NCBI GenBank assembly: GCA_002914845.1 | Contig: JXTC01000006.1 | Span: 945,731-1,009,730 of the forward strand | DNA length: 64,000 nucleotides | Source: Trema orientale | Taxonomy: Eukaryota > Streptophyta > Magnoliopsida > Rosales > Cannabaceae | Direction: 5' to 3' | Shown: positions 14,483 through 27,601 of the stretch, one piece after another | Numbering within the stretch: position 1 is the first letter of the stretch | Layout of the letters: each line of letters opens with the position of its first letter | Translations under genes and position numbers: made by a program | Notes under the pieces: model-generated | What the model saw: only the letters and a program-made list of their open reading frames with translations | The model's database searches: none | What the model was told of the DNA's origin: nothing

Positions 14483-16430
14483 TGCCCATTCCCAACTTGA
14501 TCAAACCAAAATCATCCTTCTCCAGACCCCAAAACAAGTATGTAAACTTTATTTTCAACCAAACCACAAATTGATCATCCTTGATCAGAATATTGCAAAA
14601 TAAAAAATAAATTAAACAAAATTCTTCAATTTGCACAACAAAATTCAAGCTTTCCCATTCCAAAAACCTTACAAACTATCCCAAAAATAATGGGTAGCAA
14701 GCAAAATCAGAGAAAGTAGTTTTATAGACAGCTCGGAGCTGAGAAAATAAACTCAAACAAAAATGGAACTTCCGAGAGCATTGATAAAATTAGGGCATGA
14801 AATTTTGAGGAATTTCGAGTTATTTGAGCGAATTCGATGAGGGTTGAAAAGGGTTTTCGATGGTTTTTTTTTTTTTCTTTTCTTTTTTAATTTTCTAATA
14901 AATTATTAATATTTTGGCGAAGAAGAGGAAAGAGAGGAAAGGTCGAAAGGAGGGAAGAGTAGTATTGTCAAAACATTTATGAGTGAGGAAGAAGAAGAAG
15001 TTGGTGAAGGAAGCGCCTTATTTACAGATTTGCCCTTATGTTTTGAATTCAATGACATTTGTGTCCATGATGTTTAGTTTAAGGACGGGTCGGGTTGATT
15101 CGGACAAATGGGTCATAAACGGACCCACCGACAACGATATGGTTTTTATTTTATTTTATTTTTTTTTAGGAAAAATGATTCATTTATGATTGCCTGATAT
15201 TTTCCAAATCTATAATTACACGATATTACTATCGAGACTTTTAAATTCATATTGATATTTATGTTAATAATGAAATAAAATATTGTCGTTTTCTATTTTC
15301 AGTTGATTTTTCATTAATAAGGAGAGTGATGTTTTTTTTTTTAAAAAAAGTGGGACTTAACTAATGACCACCACTTACTATAAATTAAAAGAAAATGACA
15401 CACACACACATTACCAAGGTTTGAACCCCTGACCCCCCCAAACACACACACACAACCCTAAAATCTTGGACCAAAAACAAAAATAACTAATTAGTGATGT
15501 TATAACTAATTAGAACAAAAATAATCTTAGCAAAAACAAAAAAAAAAAAACAAAAATAATATTTTATGTTGGATTTGAAATGATAATTGTGTCCTTCACT
15601 TACATAAACCTTTGAGTATATATAATACGCGCAGGGACCGAGCCACTCCCACGTTAAGCTCCCACTCAATCTTAAATTTTCTTTTAAAAGGCTAAAAAAT
15701 TTATGTACATTTGTAGTTTTTTAATTTAAATTATATACAAAGCTCTCATTAAAAAATTAAAAAAATTGAAAACCCCCATAAAATAAGTAAAATGTAGTTC
15801 TAACTCCTACTAAACAATATTGCTGGCTTCATATCCCTGATGATACACGGCATATTTTGGACCTTTAGCTGCTAAAATGAACGATTTCTATTTTAGGACC
15901 AACCAACAATTTTTTATTTTTAATTTTTTTTAACTAATAGAGTAGTTTAAGGTTGTCAGAGTTTGTATGGAGCGTGTTCGTGCAGTTTTGTCGAAGAAGA
16001 TTTTGGGTCGTTTCACCCCTTTCTTTGCTGAATGCATTGGTTTGTTATGCATATAGATATAGTGGAGAGTAATACCAAGAATGTTGTGAGTAGTGTTTAT
16101 GAATTCAATCATTTTTTAATAGTGCTTGAAAAACAACTATTTTTCAAAACATGACCTAAAATTTAGTTATTTGGTTAAGAAGCCCCTTACTAAAATTGCT
16201 AAATGAGACGGATCATTTTAGCAAATTTCCCTTTTAAAATGGTTTGATGAACATCCGGTATGAGTTTAGTATTACTTATTTCTTACTAATGAAAAATGAT
16301 CATGTTATCAATCAAAATAGATGACAAAATTATTTAAAAGTTGTAGTCAAGGTGATAACACGTTGTGATGATCAGGGATGTCAAATTTCCATTGATTATT
16401 TCTTTGTTGTCTAGTCGATTGATAAATTTT
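14483..16430. other. Upstream region of the SCAPER-like gene and spacer
   Basis: The first few hundred bases are the probable promoter and 5' UTR of the minus-strand SCAPER-like gene. Beyond about 15200 the sequence is AT-rich, with CA-rich microsatellite patches at ~15400-15450 and poly-A/T runs. No gene or clear element was recognised. Confidence 0.5.
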
Positions 16431-16549
16431 TCTGTATATTTGATAGTTTTAATTAAAAACGTTAAATAAAATGTCAATGATAATTAATAAGTCAATTGTT
16501 TTATTGTGTGTATCTCAAATGTGATAGAAAAATTAGGGCCGATATAACT

Positions 16550-17142
16550 TAGGGAGGTAATTTAGGTCATAATGTCATAACATGGCAACACAACTTTCAA
16601 ATAATACGAAATTAGAGAGTTTGAGTTATAATTGTGTTTGCCATGTCAACTAGCATAACACGTCTAGATAATGATTGTGTTCAAGTTGGCCAAAGTGACC
16701 CAAAACAACGTAATTAGCTAAATGTGTCACAATATATAACTCGTTTATTACTCATTTGATATAAATTTTATGATAAAAATATGATAAATTGTTAGTCTTA
16801 CTTAATATAAATTTTATGATGCATGTTGGGGCCGTTTGGTCTGAGGGGTAGATGAGACGGGAATAGGAATGTTAAAGATTACTCTGTAATTAGCACGATT
16901 ATATGTAATTAGCATGAATTTACAAATCATGGACAACATAATTAGTTATTCATTATATGTAATTAGCATGAATTTACAAAATTATTGACAATTTTAACTT
17001 AATTTTTAAAAAATATATAACTCCTTTATTTTTATTTTAGCACGTAATTGTGTCATTAATAAATAAATTGTGTTCACATTAACATATTTTGACAAAATTA
17101 ATAAACATATTAATACAAACATGATGCACTAACACGAATTGA
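16550..17142. mobile_element. Degenerate hAT-like non-autonomous element
   Basis: The left end (TAGGGAGGTAATTTAGGTCA) resembles the reverse complement of the right end (CCTCAATTCGTGTTAGTGCA) with many mismatches, and both resemble the termini of the better-preserved hAT-like copy at 34086-34504. It interrupts repeat R1. No target duplication could be found and the right border is approximate. Interior sequence is AT-rich without coding capacity. Confidence 0.4.
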
Positions 17143-17345
17143 GGCTTTGGAAAAAAATTCTCTTTGTCTTTTAAAGGAAAAGGCCTTAGAAATTTCTTGC
17201 ACATTAGAGTACATTATTATAGTTATATTGATTTGGATCTTGAAGTTAATTGATGAATTCATTTGTATTTCTTGATAATTGATAACTTTCTTTGTCATTA
17301 GACGTTTTAAAATTAAAAAAAGTTATATAAAGTGTCAATAATAAT

Positions 17346-18844
17346 GGGTTAATAATATTAGTGTGCCTTGAATTATACTCATTATACTACTTTGGCTCTG
17401 AATTTTTGTCTTATATTGTAATGGCCCATGAATTATATAATTGTTATAGTAATAATCTCTTTGTTACAAATTGTTAGTTTTTTAATAGAAAAAAATCATA
17501 GACAAAGGGTATAATTGGGCATCATTTACTTCTATGAGTAAAAATTACATTCTCAGCTTTAGTTATCAAATTGTATGTACATAACTCATATATGTTAAAA
17601 ATTTGGGAAGTTCTAAATCTATCACCATTTCGATTTTGTGCATTCATAATTTGACTTTTATTTAATTAAAAATGTACTCATAATTAAAATTAACAAAAAG
17701 GACATGTAATATTTAAATATGTCTGTTATTGTTATGGTTATATTGAACAAGTCATTAAGCAGCAGCAAAATATTAAAAAAAAATAATAATAATTGTGAAA
17801 TTCCTCAAATCCTAGAGAGAAGTTATCTTTCATTTCTAGGTATTACTCAAAACAATCAATAATAGAACAACAATATCCTCATAAATTCTTAGAAGTTTTA
17901 GAATGGTTTACAGTGAAATAAGCAAAGTTTCAGTATTTTATTTTTATAAGAAAAAAAAAACTGAAGACATGCAAGTAACAAAACAGATTTAGAAAAAGTA
18001 CTATCCTATGCAAAAAATGAAAAATGAAAAAGCATGAGTGTGCATCTGGTACTGAGTTATAGACACCCCAATATCTCTTATATATAACGTTATTGTCAAT
18101 AAAGATGATCTATAATACTTTATTTGGATTTAGTTTTATAACGATTTTTTTCCCAGTGATCACTTATTTTTTGGTTTCATTACTAATGTTGTAAGTTAAT
18201 ATCATAGCAGTAAAAATCGAATAATCAATCCTTTCTTTGTGAACAACAACATCTGCTCAAAAGTGTAGAAATATAGTATCCTTGTTTCTATCTATTTCAA
18301 TCTAATTATACTTGATTCGCTTGTTTAATTATATGACAGCTAGCTCTTAAAACGAGTGAATGTTAATTATGATCTTCATTTTTTATTTTCTTTTAGTTTT
18401 AAACTTAAATATTAAAGTAAAATAAGTGAACGTGCATAATTGGGTATTTTGGGAATATGCGAAATGTACAAAGTAAAAACAAAATTTCTTAAAGTTACTT
18501 TTGTGATGTAAAAGGAAGCTGAATGTACTAAGTCCAAGCAGTGATGAATTTAGAACTTCCTTAAAAAGTAAATAGTTTGTGAAAAAAAATGTCATTATTG
18601 CAATAATTATATAAGTTTTGATCGTCTACTTTGTAAGTGTAAGTTGAAAATTTGGAGTCTCATTCTTGACTACAGTTACCAAATTATGTGCTTTATAATA
18701 ATTTATTTATGTTAAATATTTAGCAATCTGTAACAAAAGGATCATTATTGTAACAATTATATAATTCAGAAGCATTATGTAAGTTAAAAATTTAGGAGTC
18801 AAATAGCGCAAGTATAATTCATACACTATTAATGTAATTAATCC
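17346..18844. mobile_element. Mutator-like non-autonomous element with 9-bp target duplication
   Basis: The element is 1499 bp. Its ends are GGGTTAATAATATTAGTGTG and, as reverse complement, GGATTAATTACATTAATAGTG. The inverted match runs on for about 140 bp with mismatches, including shared TGAATTATAC and GAATTATATAATTGTTA blocks. It is flanked by a perfect 9-bp direct repeat AATAATAAT (17337-17345 and 18845-18853), the size expected for Mutator-like elements. Part of the terminal sequence is repeated again inside the right half (~18595-18725). No transposase ORF, so it depends on a partner elsewhere. Confidence 0.8.
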
Positions 18845-19178
18845 AATAATAATAATTGATAAGTCTAACTGTTGCATCACGTTATCTAGAATTTGATAGA
18901 AAAATTGTTCCATGTAACATTTATCTTTTTCTCTTCTCTCTCTTTTAAGGGTGGGGTCTGAACCTTTCATTGAAGCCGTAATAGGTGGTAATGGAAATAG
19001 TTCGATCAAAATGTCAATAATAATTGATAAGTCAATTGTTATTTCATGTGTATATCAAATTTGGTAGAATTATTGGTCCATATAACTTTTTTCTTTTTTT
19101 TTTGTTCTTTCTTTTTTAAGGGTTGAGATTTAAACCTTTCATTGAAACATTAGAAGGTTGAAATGGATCAAATGAACC

Positions 19179-22145
19179 ATCTTAACCCAAACGTGACAAT
19201 TCTGATTTTTTTTTCCTAAGAAACCGTTCCATATTCAATACTTTAAATCTGAAAACTTTCATTCTCAAGGTTAGGTAAAAAGTTGATTTTCTGTTAGGTT
19301 GTTATCATAGATTAGTTGAACCATAAATGTTAAGATGCCAAAAATAAATAATCGAAGAATAGCACCTAGTATAGAAAATGGATTGAGAAGTATTTAAGTA
19401 TGTTAACGTATTGTTTGTTGACCAATATTTTTGTAGTCCATTTACTCAAAGATAATATCATTAATGCAATTTATTCAACAAGGATTCCAAGAAATCAAAG
19501 CTTCACTCACCTATTAACTTATCATTTAATACGTATTTTAAGAGCACTAGAGGTATAAAGCTAAGCTTGGTAAAAAAGTTAGAAATAAGTAGAAAAATAA
19601 AAAGAAAAGGAGGTACAAAACTACAAATTCTCCGTTGTATGGTATAGAATATAGATATTAAGAATTTTAGAAGAGATAATATAGATATTCAGGGAAGCAA
19701 TACTATGGGTACTAGTGGTGTCTAACATCACAACAACGTATCAATACGATGATTCTAATTAATAAAGTGAGTTCCACATGTGTCATATCTAAAATATAAT
19801 TATAATTAGATAACAGACTGACACATAGCATTATTGAGGAAAAGAAAGGAAATGAAATGGAAAAATCAATTATCATTTCCCAATAATTTATGCTTATATC
19901 TTGTAAATTAAGTTAAAACACCATTACTTAGTGTATACTATAATTCCACATTTTAACTCCATAATCGTTTCAATGTTAAATGTGCAATAAATATGGCTCA
20001 ATTATTTATTTTAATCCCTAACACTTTTCTCTCCTTTCAACGATCTCTCTTCAGATTAAGCATATTTCCCATTTTTCTTTTTAACCTGCTAATCCCATAA
20101 CCTTTTGGATTTTCCTTTTTCCAAAAGACCCCATTATAGAAAAATAGTTACTAAATAAATTTCTTTATGGCATAACTAATTTCATAGTTAGCTAGGCAAT
20201 AACGTAATGGATATGCCACGTAAACAATTAATTATTTTGTTATCTGAAAGTTCCTCTTACACTAAAAATAGTATGAATCGAGTCAAGTTTAATTGATATG
20301 AATATAATAAAATAGCAAAATATTTCCACAATAACATCAATTTTGCTGTTAATTTTCATTAATTAAAGATTCTGAAAGATACCATCTTAGTCGAGAATCG
20401 AGATGGGTTGAGTTTCTTTAAAATCATTTCATTAAATCCAGTTTTCCAATTCAGAATCCGGGTTATTCTAATTTTGTCATATGTGTCCCAACATTGTCAA
20501 AACTCTATTTTTAAGGTTTTAAATTCTGCGTTTCTAATGTTTAAGGTATTACATATCTAGATATTTGTTTATTATGTTAATCAATCGCCAATATGGCAAA
20601 GAGCTTGCTTGTAATACAAGAATTCAATAGTTTACAAATCTCTCTAATCCCACTATTATTAGTTTAATCCATTCTCATAAAACATTCACTACAAACATAA
20701 TAAACCATTAAAACCAGAGTCAAGATTCATTATAAACAATTAGTTATTTGAAATAATAACGTTATTAAATTACATACTGTTCTAAAGTCCTTAATTATTA
20801 AACTATGTAACCATTTGAAACCAGAGTCAAAATTGTCAAATGTAACAAAGACTCTAACAAGGCAGCTAGAATCCCTCAAAAGCAAAACCCATTATTCTAG
20901 GAAGGAATGATTTCGTTTCGTGCAGACACAACTTACATTTGAAGCTAAAGCCCAAAATTACGAAAACATGACAGCAAATGGAGTTTGAACACGTGTCAAA
21001 ATCTTGCTACATTATTAGTGATTTTATATAGTAACCATAAAATCCCAGCCTTTCCCTAAGAAGATACTAAACTGTTTCACACATCTAATCCATGAACAGT
21101 CCTTAAGGTCAAATTTAGCTGGATTATTCGGACAGATCCGGAAAATCTAAGACCGACCCGGTTCACTAATTCCATTGTTTGACAGTGTATATATGCACAG
21201 TTCACTAGTATGTAAGATTCCAAGATAGGGAGGACAGTACTGTACGGTCCCATGGATGCAATATTTTTGTGAATGAACCTCAGTGTTAAAGCTTATATGA
21301 ATTTTTGGTATCTGAGGTTAGTTTTCATCTGGGTCACCTTTATTTTTCTCCATCTCTATCCAGGTTGCTGCAGATTCGATACATATTTATGTAGTCATAT
21401 ATACATGTGTGTGTTTATATATATATCTTGTATTTAAACGGACTATGAAAAAAGCTACTTTTTTAAAATTATTTCTCCAAATCTCTTTCATTTCTGGTAA
21501 TTTTCAGGCGCTTGTTAGTTTCTCTTTGAAGGATTTTTTTTTTTTTTTTCCCAATTGAAAGTCAAATAAAAAAGCCTTAAATTTGTGTCTTTTATGGTAA
21601 ATTCTGGTAGTGAGTGAAAGGTGTCTCGTTCTTCTGAATTTGCTCTTTTTTATGATGCAAATGCTATTGTAGTGATGGTGTTGTTTCTCTAACTTTAGGC
21701 GCCTGTAATGGATTCATAGAAAGTACTAATCTATCGTTTTGACACAATTCTCAGGAGTTGAAAGCTCATTATTTCTTTGTAGTTTAAAGTATTTCCTCTT
21801 GATTTTATTTATTTTTTTAATTATTTGGTTGTACTTATATTGTTATTGTTCTCAGATCACTTGTCGTTTCTCTCAAATTGAGAAATTTATCTGACTTCCG
21901 TTGAACATTAATGAATCCGTCTTGGGAAACAAATTTATATTAGACTTTATGAGAAAAGAGGTTATCTAAACTGAGCACATCATACTAGTTTTCCTTTTGC
22001 TTTTATACCCTGTAGTTCTTTGTGATGTTAGCTTAAATCAACTATGTTATAACGTCACAACAATCTAAGATGATGAAGAATAATTTACATCTTTTGTAAA
22101 ACCTGATTGATTAGAAACAAGAACGGATTAAATTTGGAGTTTGTA

Positions 22146-22147
<2 letters not shown>
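19179..22147. other. AT-rich spacer and upstream region of the heparanase-like gene
   Basis: No gene recognised. The part from roughly 21200 is the likely promoter and 5' UTR of the GH79 gene at 22534. A candidate 3' splice site (TTATGCTGCAG at ~22480-22490), just before the start codon, suggests an intron in the 5' UTR. Confidence 0.45.

Positions 22148-22197
<50 letters not shown>
22148..22197. repeat. (TTA)n microsatellite, about 16 units
   Basis: An uninterrupted run of TTA/ATT trinucleotides about 50 bp long, upstream of the heparanase-like gene and possibly inside its 5' UTR intron. Likely to vary in length between individuals. Confidence 0.95.
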
Positions 22198-22199
<2 letters not shown>

Positions 22200-22533
22200 G
22201 TGTTAGTTTCCCAATTGTATTTGGTTTCGTATTCATGTTTAGTTTCTTATTCCAGTGTTTAGTTTCCCAATTGTGTTTATTAGACTGTCTATAAATAGGT
22301 CTAGCAATGTTCATTGTTTGTAGACTATGAATGAATTATTGAATTATCTCTCTGATTGAATTACATTTGAAATAGTATTTGTGAGCTGTTTCTAGTTGTA
22401 GTAGAGAAGCTTAATCCAGTTTTTAAACGAGTGAAAGTGGAAGGGTAAGATTTCGGTTCCTTTTCTAAACGTCATCTTCTTATGCTGCAGCCAAATTTGA
22501 GTTGGTGGTGAGGTTGCTTTAGTAGATTAATCA

Positions 22534-25500
22534 ATGGAATTCTGCCTCCCATTGGTCCTCTTTTTGATCTATCTCCCAGCTCTCTTTGCTCAAGTACAAG
22601 ATACTGCATATACTGGTATTGAAGTTGATGGGACTAGAGCTGCTGCGCAAGTGGATAAGAATTTTATTTGTGCCACCATTGATTGGTGGCCTCATGATAA
22701 ATGTAACTACAACCAATGTCCATGGGGGTATACCTCCGTAAATAATTTGGTAGGAACTTGGAAATCTTGCTTCCACTTACTTCTTTTAATATTTTGCTTT
22801 CTTTCATCGTATCAAATAGTTTGGAAAGCATTTGATGTCGTAACATTTTGTGGTCTGCTTTCTTTTTCAGAATTTATCCCATCCTATACTTGCCAAGGCG
22901 ATTGAAGGTTTGTCCATTTGGATTAATGTGTGCTTTAATTGGAAAGAAATGAACAAATTTTTCAATCACTCAAATTTGTTTTGTTGACAAATTAAAGTCA
23001 AGGAGTTAAGGGTCAGGGTTGTGCTATTGTATTATATATCAAACGCCATAATACCTTTTCTAAGACTGGTTGTCCGACAGCTTTCAATCCTTTGAGGGTC
23101 AGAATTGGAGGCTCTTTGCAAGACCGAGTGTTGTATGATGTAGAAAGTTTAAAAGATCCTTGCCATCCATTTCAGAAAAGGAAAGACGGATTATTTGGAT
23201 TTTCAAGAGGATGTTTACGTTTGAGTAGGTGGGATGAGCTGAACCTTTTTTTCAGAAAGACAGGGTAAGATTTTGACGTATGAACATCTCCATTGAAGTT
23301 CTTCATGCAAAGAGCAATTCATGCTTTCCTGTAGAATGATCTTTTTTTTTTTCTCTGATGTTTTTAGGGCCATTGTGACATTTGGCTTGAATGCTCTCCA
23401 CGGGAGGCACCCTATCTATAGGAGTGCCTGGGGAGGAGATTGGGACTCTAGTAATGCTTATGATTTTATAAAGTATACTGTCTCAAAGGGATATCAGATA
23501 GATACGTGGGAGTTTGGTATGGAACAGTGGTCAAATCATTTTAGTTTTGGCATTTCATGATGTTTTTCTTTGCCTCTATTCATGCCTATGCCACTGTAGG
23601 TAATGAGCTAAGTGGAAGTGGCGTTGGAGCAAGAGTTGGTGCTGAACAATATGGAAAAGACTTGATCCATCTGAGGAGGATTATCAATGAGCTATATGAG
23701 AAGTCCGAGATAAAACCTTCACTTGTTGCACCAGGAGGTTTCTATGATCAGAAGTGGTTCACCAAGCTTCTACAAGTTACTGGTTTAGGTGTTGTTGATA
23801 TAGTTACTCATCACATCTACAATCTGGGTGCAGGTGCGTTGTTTTGTTTCCATAATCTTTAACCATGTATGCATTCACAGTTTCTTTTATCATATATGCT
23901 CTACTTCTAGTTTTCATTCAAATAAGTGGAGGATATCTTCCATTCTCAGTGTTATTTTTCCTTTTAATTTGATGGGTCTGAGTTTTGTATCAACCTCAAT
24001 AATTTGTGAAAAGGAGATAACACAACTTTTGCATCAATGATGAATAAGTTTACCTGATGGTATATCTTTTTGAACATTAATCTGTGCATTTCTTGTCACA
24101 CACACACACACCAGAGAATTTCAATATTAGTAGAGATGACCATGTGATTTTATAGAAGGCATGAAATATCTGACCTTCCGTAGTTCTCAATCCATTCGTT
24201 TTGTTTTGAGGTACAACAAGGGTATAAGAAAAGTGGTCAGTTGTTTACCGAGTAGGATGAGACCGTTGGATATGTGACTGTACCACATAGGCATGGATGA
24301 GAGCTAAAATCTCTAGCGAGCAACAAACACACGCAGCACTATTAACAATGTTTCTTTCTTCTGCCTTACAATACTAATTCTTGTTCTCAGGTGATGATCC
24401 CAGTCTTATAAATAGAATACTGAGTCCCCATTACTTGAATAAGACAGCAGCAACCTTCAATGATCTTGAACAAACCATGAAACAGCATGGTCCTTGGGCT
24501 TCTGCATGGGTTGGAGAGTCTGGAGGAGCCTATAACAGTGGTGGTCGTGATGTTTCTGACACATATGTCGACAGCTTTTGGTAAGCTTGGTTGTCTCATT
24601 GCTCCCGTGATTTCTTGCTTTCATCATAAGGAGTTACTTTGTTCATTACTTTTTTCCTTTATACGTAATTGACCCTGCTGTGCCTTCTTATTCATCTTTG
24701 AACACAAGGTACTTAGATCAGCTTGGAATGGCTGCCAAGTATAATTCTAAAGTATATTGCAGACAGTCACTAATTGGTGGGAACTATGGTCTCCTCGATA
24801 GAAACACATTTGTTCCCAATCCTGATTACTACAGGTTAGATAGGCATGGAATTACCGGATATTCTACATTTTACTTGCTAATGTTATCTGATATTCAAAC
24901 TCTGGTTTTGTTTGTGTTTGGTTCTGAAAGTGCTCTGCTATGGAACCAACTTATGGGAGAGGGTGTTCTTTCTGTTAAGAGCGATGCTTCACCGTTTCTA
25001 CGTATTTATGCCCATTGTTCCAAAGGAAGAGTAAGTCTTAATCTCATGACGTTTTTCATTTAGATCCTTGTATAAAGGTATTGATATTGGTTGAGTGAGA
25101 AGTCTTTGGTGAAAAAGTCATGTCAAATTCCAATTTTGCGCTCAAGAAGTCTATTTATGAAATGAGAGGTGGCCATAAGTTCGCAACCATCTATGAGATT
25201 TTTTTGTAGCGGCTTATTTTTGGGAGAAAAGTTTATCCATGGCATCTTCAGAAAATTTTTCTGATTCCATGTAGTGTTTACCAAAAAACATATGGTGCTC
25301 AATATCTCTTCATGTAGACAACTCAATATTTTTTTTAAGTCTGTTTGGTTGTTTAAGGGTTCTTCCATTGTATCTTCGCACACTATTCTTGATGCTATTA
25401 CATTGCTTTTACCTTTTGATAATGTAATTATTTACTCACAACTTTGCTTCTTTCAATTTTAAAAGAGTGATTGACTGCTTTCACCATCTTTTTACAGGTG

Positions 25501-25887
25501 GGCGTAACTATACTTCTCATCAACTTAAGCAATCAGACCGAATTCATTCTCAAAGTTGAAAACAATTTGAGTGATTTACACATTATAAGGACTACGAATC
25601 ACAGACAAAGTTCTTTTACCCGAGGTCTTAAGCGAGCAGTTTCGTGGGTTGGACGAAAATCATCAGATGATCCATTGTACAGAGAAGAATATCATTTGAC
25701 TCCAGCAAATGAACACTTGAGAAGTAAAACAATGATTCTTAATGGTACTCCATTGGGGATTACAAAAGATGGGAACATCCCAAAACTGGAACCTGCCCTT
25801 GTTGATGAAAATTCTCCAATCTCGATCGTTCATAGGTCCATCAAGTTTGTTGTATTGCCTAACTTTGATGCCCCAGCTTGTGCATGA
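22534..25887 (+). CDS. Heparanase-like protein (GH79 beta-glucuronidase)
   Basis: Nine exons join in phase into 541 residues: 22534-22749, 22871-22907, 23081-23264, 23368-23516, 23600-23833, 24391-24580, 24709-24834, 24931-25030, 25498-25887. The N-terminus is a hydrophobic signal peptide of ~20 residues. The conserved block CATIDWWPHDKCNYNQCPWG follows. The predicted acid/base Glu is ~E198 in GNELSGSG and the nucleophile ~E316 in WVGESGGAY, so both catalytic residues are present. The C-terminal beta domain includes the family motif TILLINLSNQT. Length equals that of Arabidopsis heparanase-like proteins (about 540 aa). Family members hydrolyse glucuronic acid from cell-wall arabinogalactan proteins; a secreted or wall location is inferred from the signal peptide and family. 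The assignment to a specific paralogue (1, 2 or 3) is not certain. Confidence 0.94.
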
Positions 25888-26600
25888 TTCTCTGCTGGTA
25901 TTCCTAAATCCCATTTTCACTTAATAGTTTACTGTTGTTGTATAATTGAAAGCTTATGGGAATTGTAAGTCCTGTGAGCAAGGCAATAAACAAGTAGTAC
26001 TCTGCATTAGTTGTGTATGACAAAATAAGTCGATTATTACTAATTACTATTATTAATTATAAGGTTTGTCGCAGATTCAATCTAATTAGTAACCACACCC
26101 CACCTCTCAATTTAATATATTAACGTTTAAGGTGCTGAGTTTTGATGGCATTCACTTAATTTAATGTGTCAAAAGTATGAGATGAGACTTTGGACATTTG
26201 GGTTTGTTTGAAGAGATGCTTCCTTTATTTTAAGCCCATAAATTTTGAATACTTAAAAAACCTAAACCATTTTGTTTACCTTTTACAAACAATAAAAAAA
26301 AAAAAAGAATTTTACCAATGCCTCTTTTGATTAAAATTCAATAAGAGATAAATTCAGGTCAATTTCCATGTCAAGCTCAACAAAACGACGAATCCAACTC
26401 TTCGAATGACCCAAATCGATGTCGTTTACTACACCACACGTGAAACAACGTCGTTTCACTCTTGTACGACACTAAATCTTTTCTTCCCCCTAGAAAAACG
26501 ACAACAAATTTGGGTTACACAAACAGAGAGAAACCCAAGCCGAGCTACACAACTTGATTTGAAACCCCCAAAATCTCTCTGAGAGAGAAACTTCTAGAGC

Positions 26601-26654
26601 GAACCACGCCACAGTTCAGGGCTTCATCTTCTCTCTCTCTCTCTCTTCTCAACA
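26601..26654 (+). promoter_or_regulatory. CT-rich 5' leader of the ISD11 gene
   Basis: A (CT)n tract at about 26630-26650 lies directly before the start codon (AACAATGG context). Such pyrimidine-rich leaders are common in plant 5' UTRs near the transcription start. No TATA box is obvious close by. Confidence 0.45.
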
Positions 26655-26951
26655 ATGGCGTCTTTGGGTGCATCATCATCATCAGCACCAGCGAGAGCAG
26701 AGGTCCTGGCTCTCTTCCGGTCTCTCCTCCGTACGGCTCGGAAGTTCACCGATTACAACATCAGAGAGTACACGAAGCGCCGTACAGTGGACGCCTTCCG
26801 CCATAACCAGAACCTCTCGGAGCCTTCTTCGGTCTCGTCTGCGTATTCGGAGGGAAAAGCTCAGCTGGAGATAGCTCAGAGGCAGACCGTGGTGTACCAG
26901 CTCTACGCCCCCAAGATCAAGAGCGTCATGGACGTCAAACCTCACCATTGA
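26655..26951 (+). CDS. ISD11: LYR motif protein 4 / ISD11 homologue (mitochondrial Fe-S assembly)
   Basis: An intronless 98-residue protein. Its LYR-family motif reads LFRSLLR at residues ~20-26, followed by ARKF and the conserved YNIREYTKRRTVDAFRHN with the downstream Phe of the family. ISD11 (LYRM4) stabilises the cysteine desulfurase NFS1 and binds acyl carrier protein in the mitochondrial matrix. The Ser/Ala-rich first residues fit a short targeting sequence, but this is inferred. A second ATG lies in another frame at 26668 and is ignored because only this frame gives the family motifs. GC content is clearly higher than the surroundings, as expected for a short coding exon. It follows the heparanase-like gene in the same direction with ~770 bp between them; independent transcription is likely. 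Confidence 0.93.
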   Translation: MASLGASSSSAPARAEVLALFRSLLRTARKFTDYNIREYTKRRTVDAFRHNQNLSEPSSVSSAYSEGKAQLEIAQRQTVVYQLYAPKIKSVMDVKPHH

Positions 26952-27601
26952 AATCCCCAATAACAGAGATTCTAGGGTTTTTGCGGTACTTCTTCTTCTT
27001 GTACCAATTATAGTTCTTTTTTTTTTTAACAGTTTTTAATTTATTTTTGTGGGGTGGGGTTTTTGTATGGACTAGAATCTAAAAATGGTATTATTGCAAT
27101 TATGGAGAATTGGGAATTTGAGATGAATTTTTTCATGACTTTTTTTTGAATAAATTTTATTATACGTTTGCTCAATTTGATGAACTAGTTCTTGTAAATT
27201 GAAGTTCTGGGCATGTTGAATATTATACATTGGATACATCTATTTATATTTATTTATGTGGAGGACCGTATTGTTGCTACTTAACTTGAACTGAACCGAG
27301 TGCTTGAAAACGTTCCTTTTAGTCATAATGTCAGCTTTCATAGCAATTAACACTTTCAGAGGATAAAGAATTGAAGGTAATTCGTATATATAAATAGAGG
27401 AACTCAACAAATAGTGATCTTACAAAAATTACTATTGATAGGTAAAATGCATTCTGTATGGATTACATTCATGGGTTTTATACAGACTGTAATTAATGAT
27501 CGTGATCTTTTTTTGGCTAACAACTCATTAAATGATAGTCGTTAGCTAAAAATTGAACCGTGGTTGCTGGATTTTGGGTTTGAGTTTGGAAAACTCCGGA
27601 C

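Larger units (their letters stand above)
16473..19178. repeat. Degenerate repeat family R, three copies, two interrupted by transposons
   Basis: A unit beginning GTCAATAATAATTGATAAGT recurs at 16473 (R1), 17334 continuing at 18845 (R2), and 19013 (R3). R2 and R3 are direct tandem copies of ~166-168 bp that also share a block around TTTTAAGGG and AACCTTTCATTGAA. R1 is broken at ~16550 by a hAT-like element and R2 at 17345 by a Mutator-like element. The class of R is unknown. Confidence 0.6.

Noticed and set aside
15405-15450. GGTTTGAACCCC resembling a tRNA-derived SINE B box
   Set aside because: No A box, no poly-A-tailed unit and no target duplication could be placed around it.
16830-16880. 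GGGGCCGTTTGGTCTGAGGG as a MITE terminus
   Set aside because: No matching opposite end was found within a reasonable distance.
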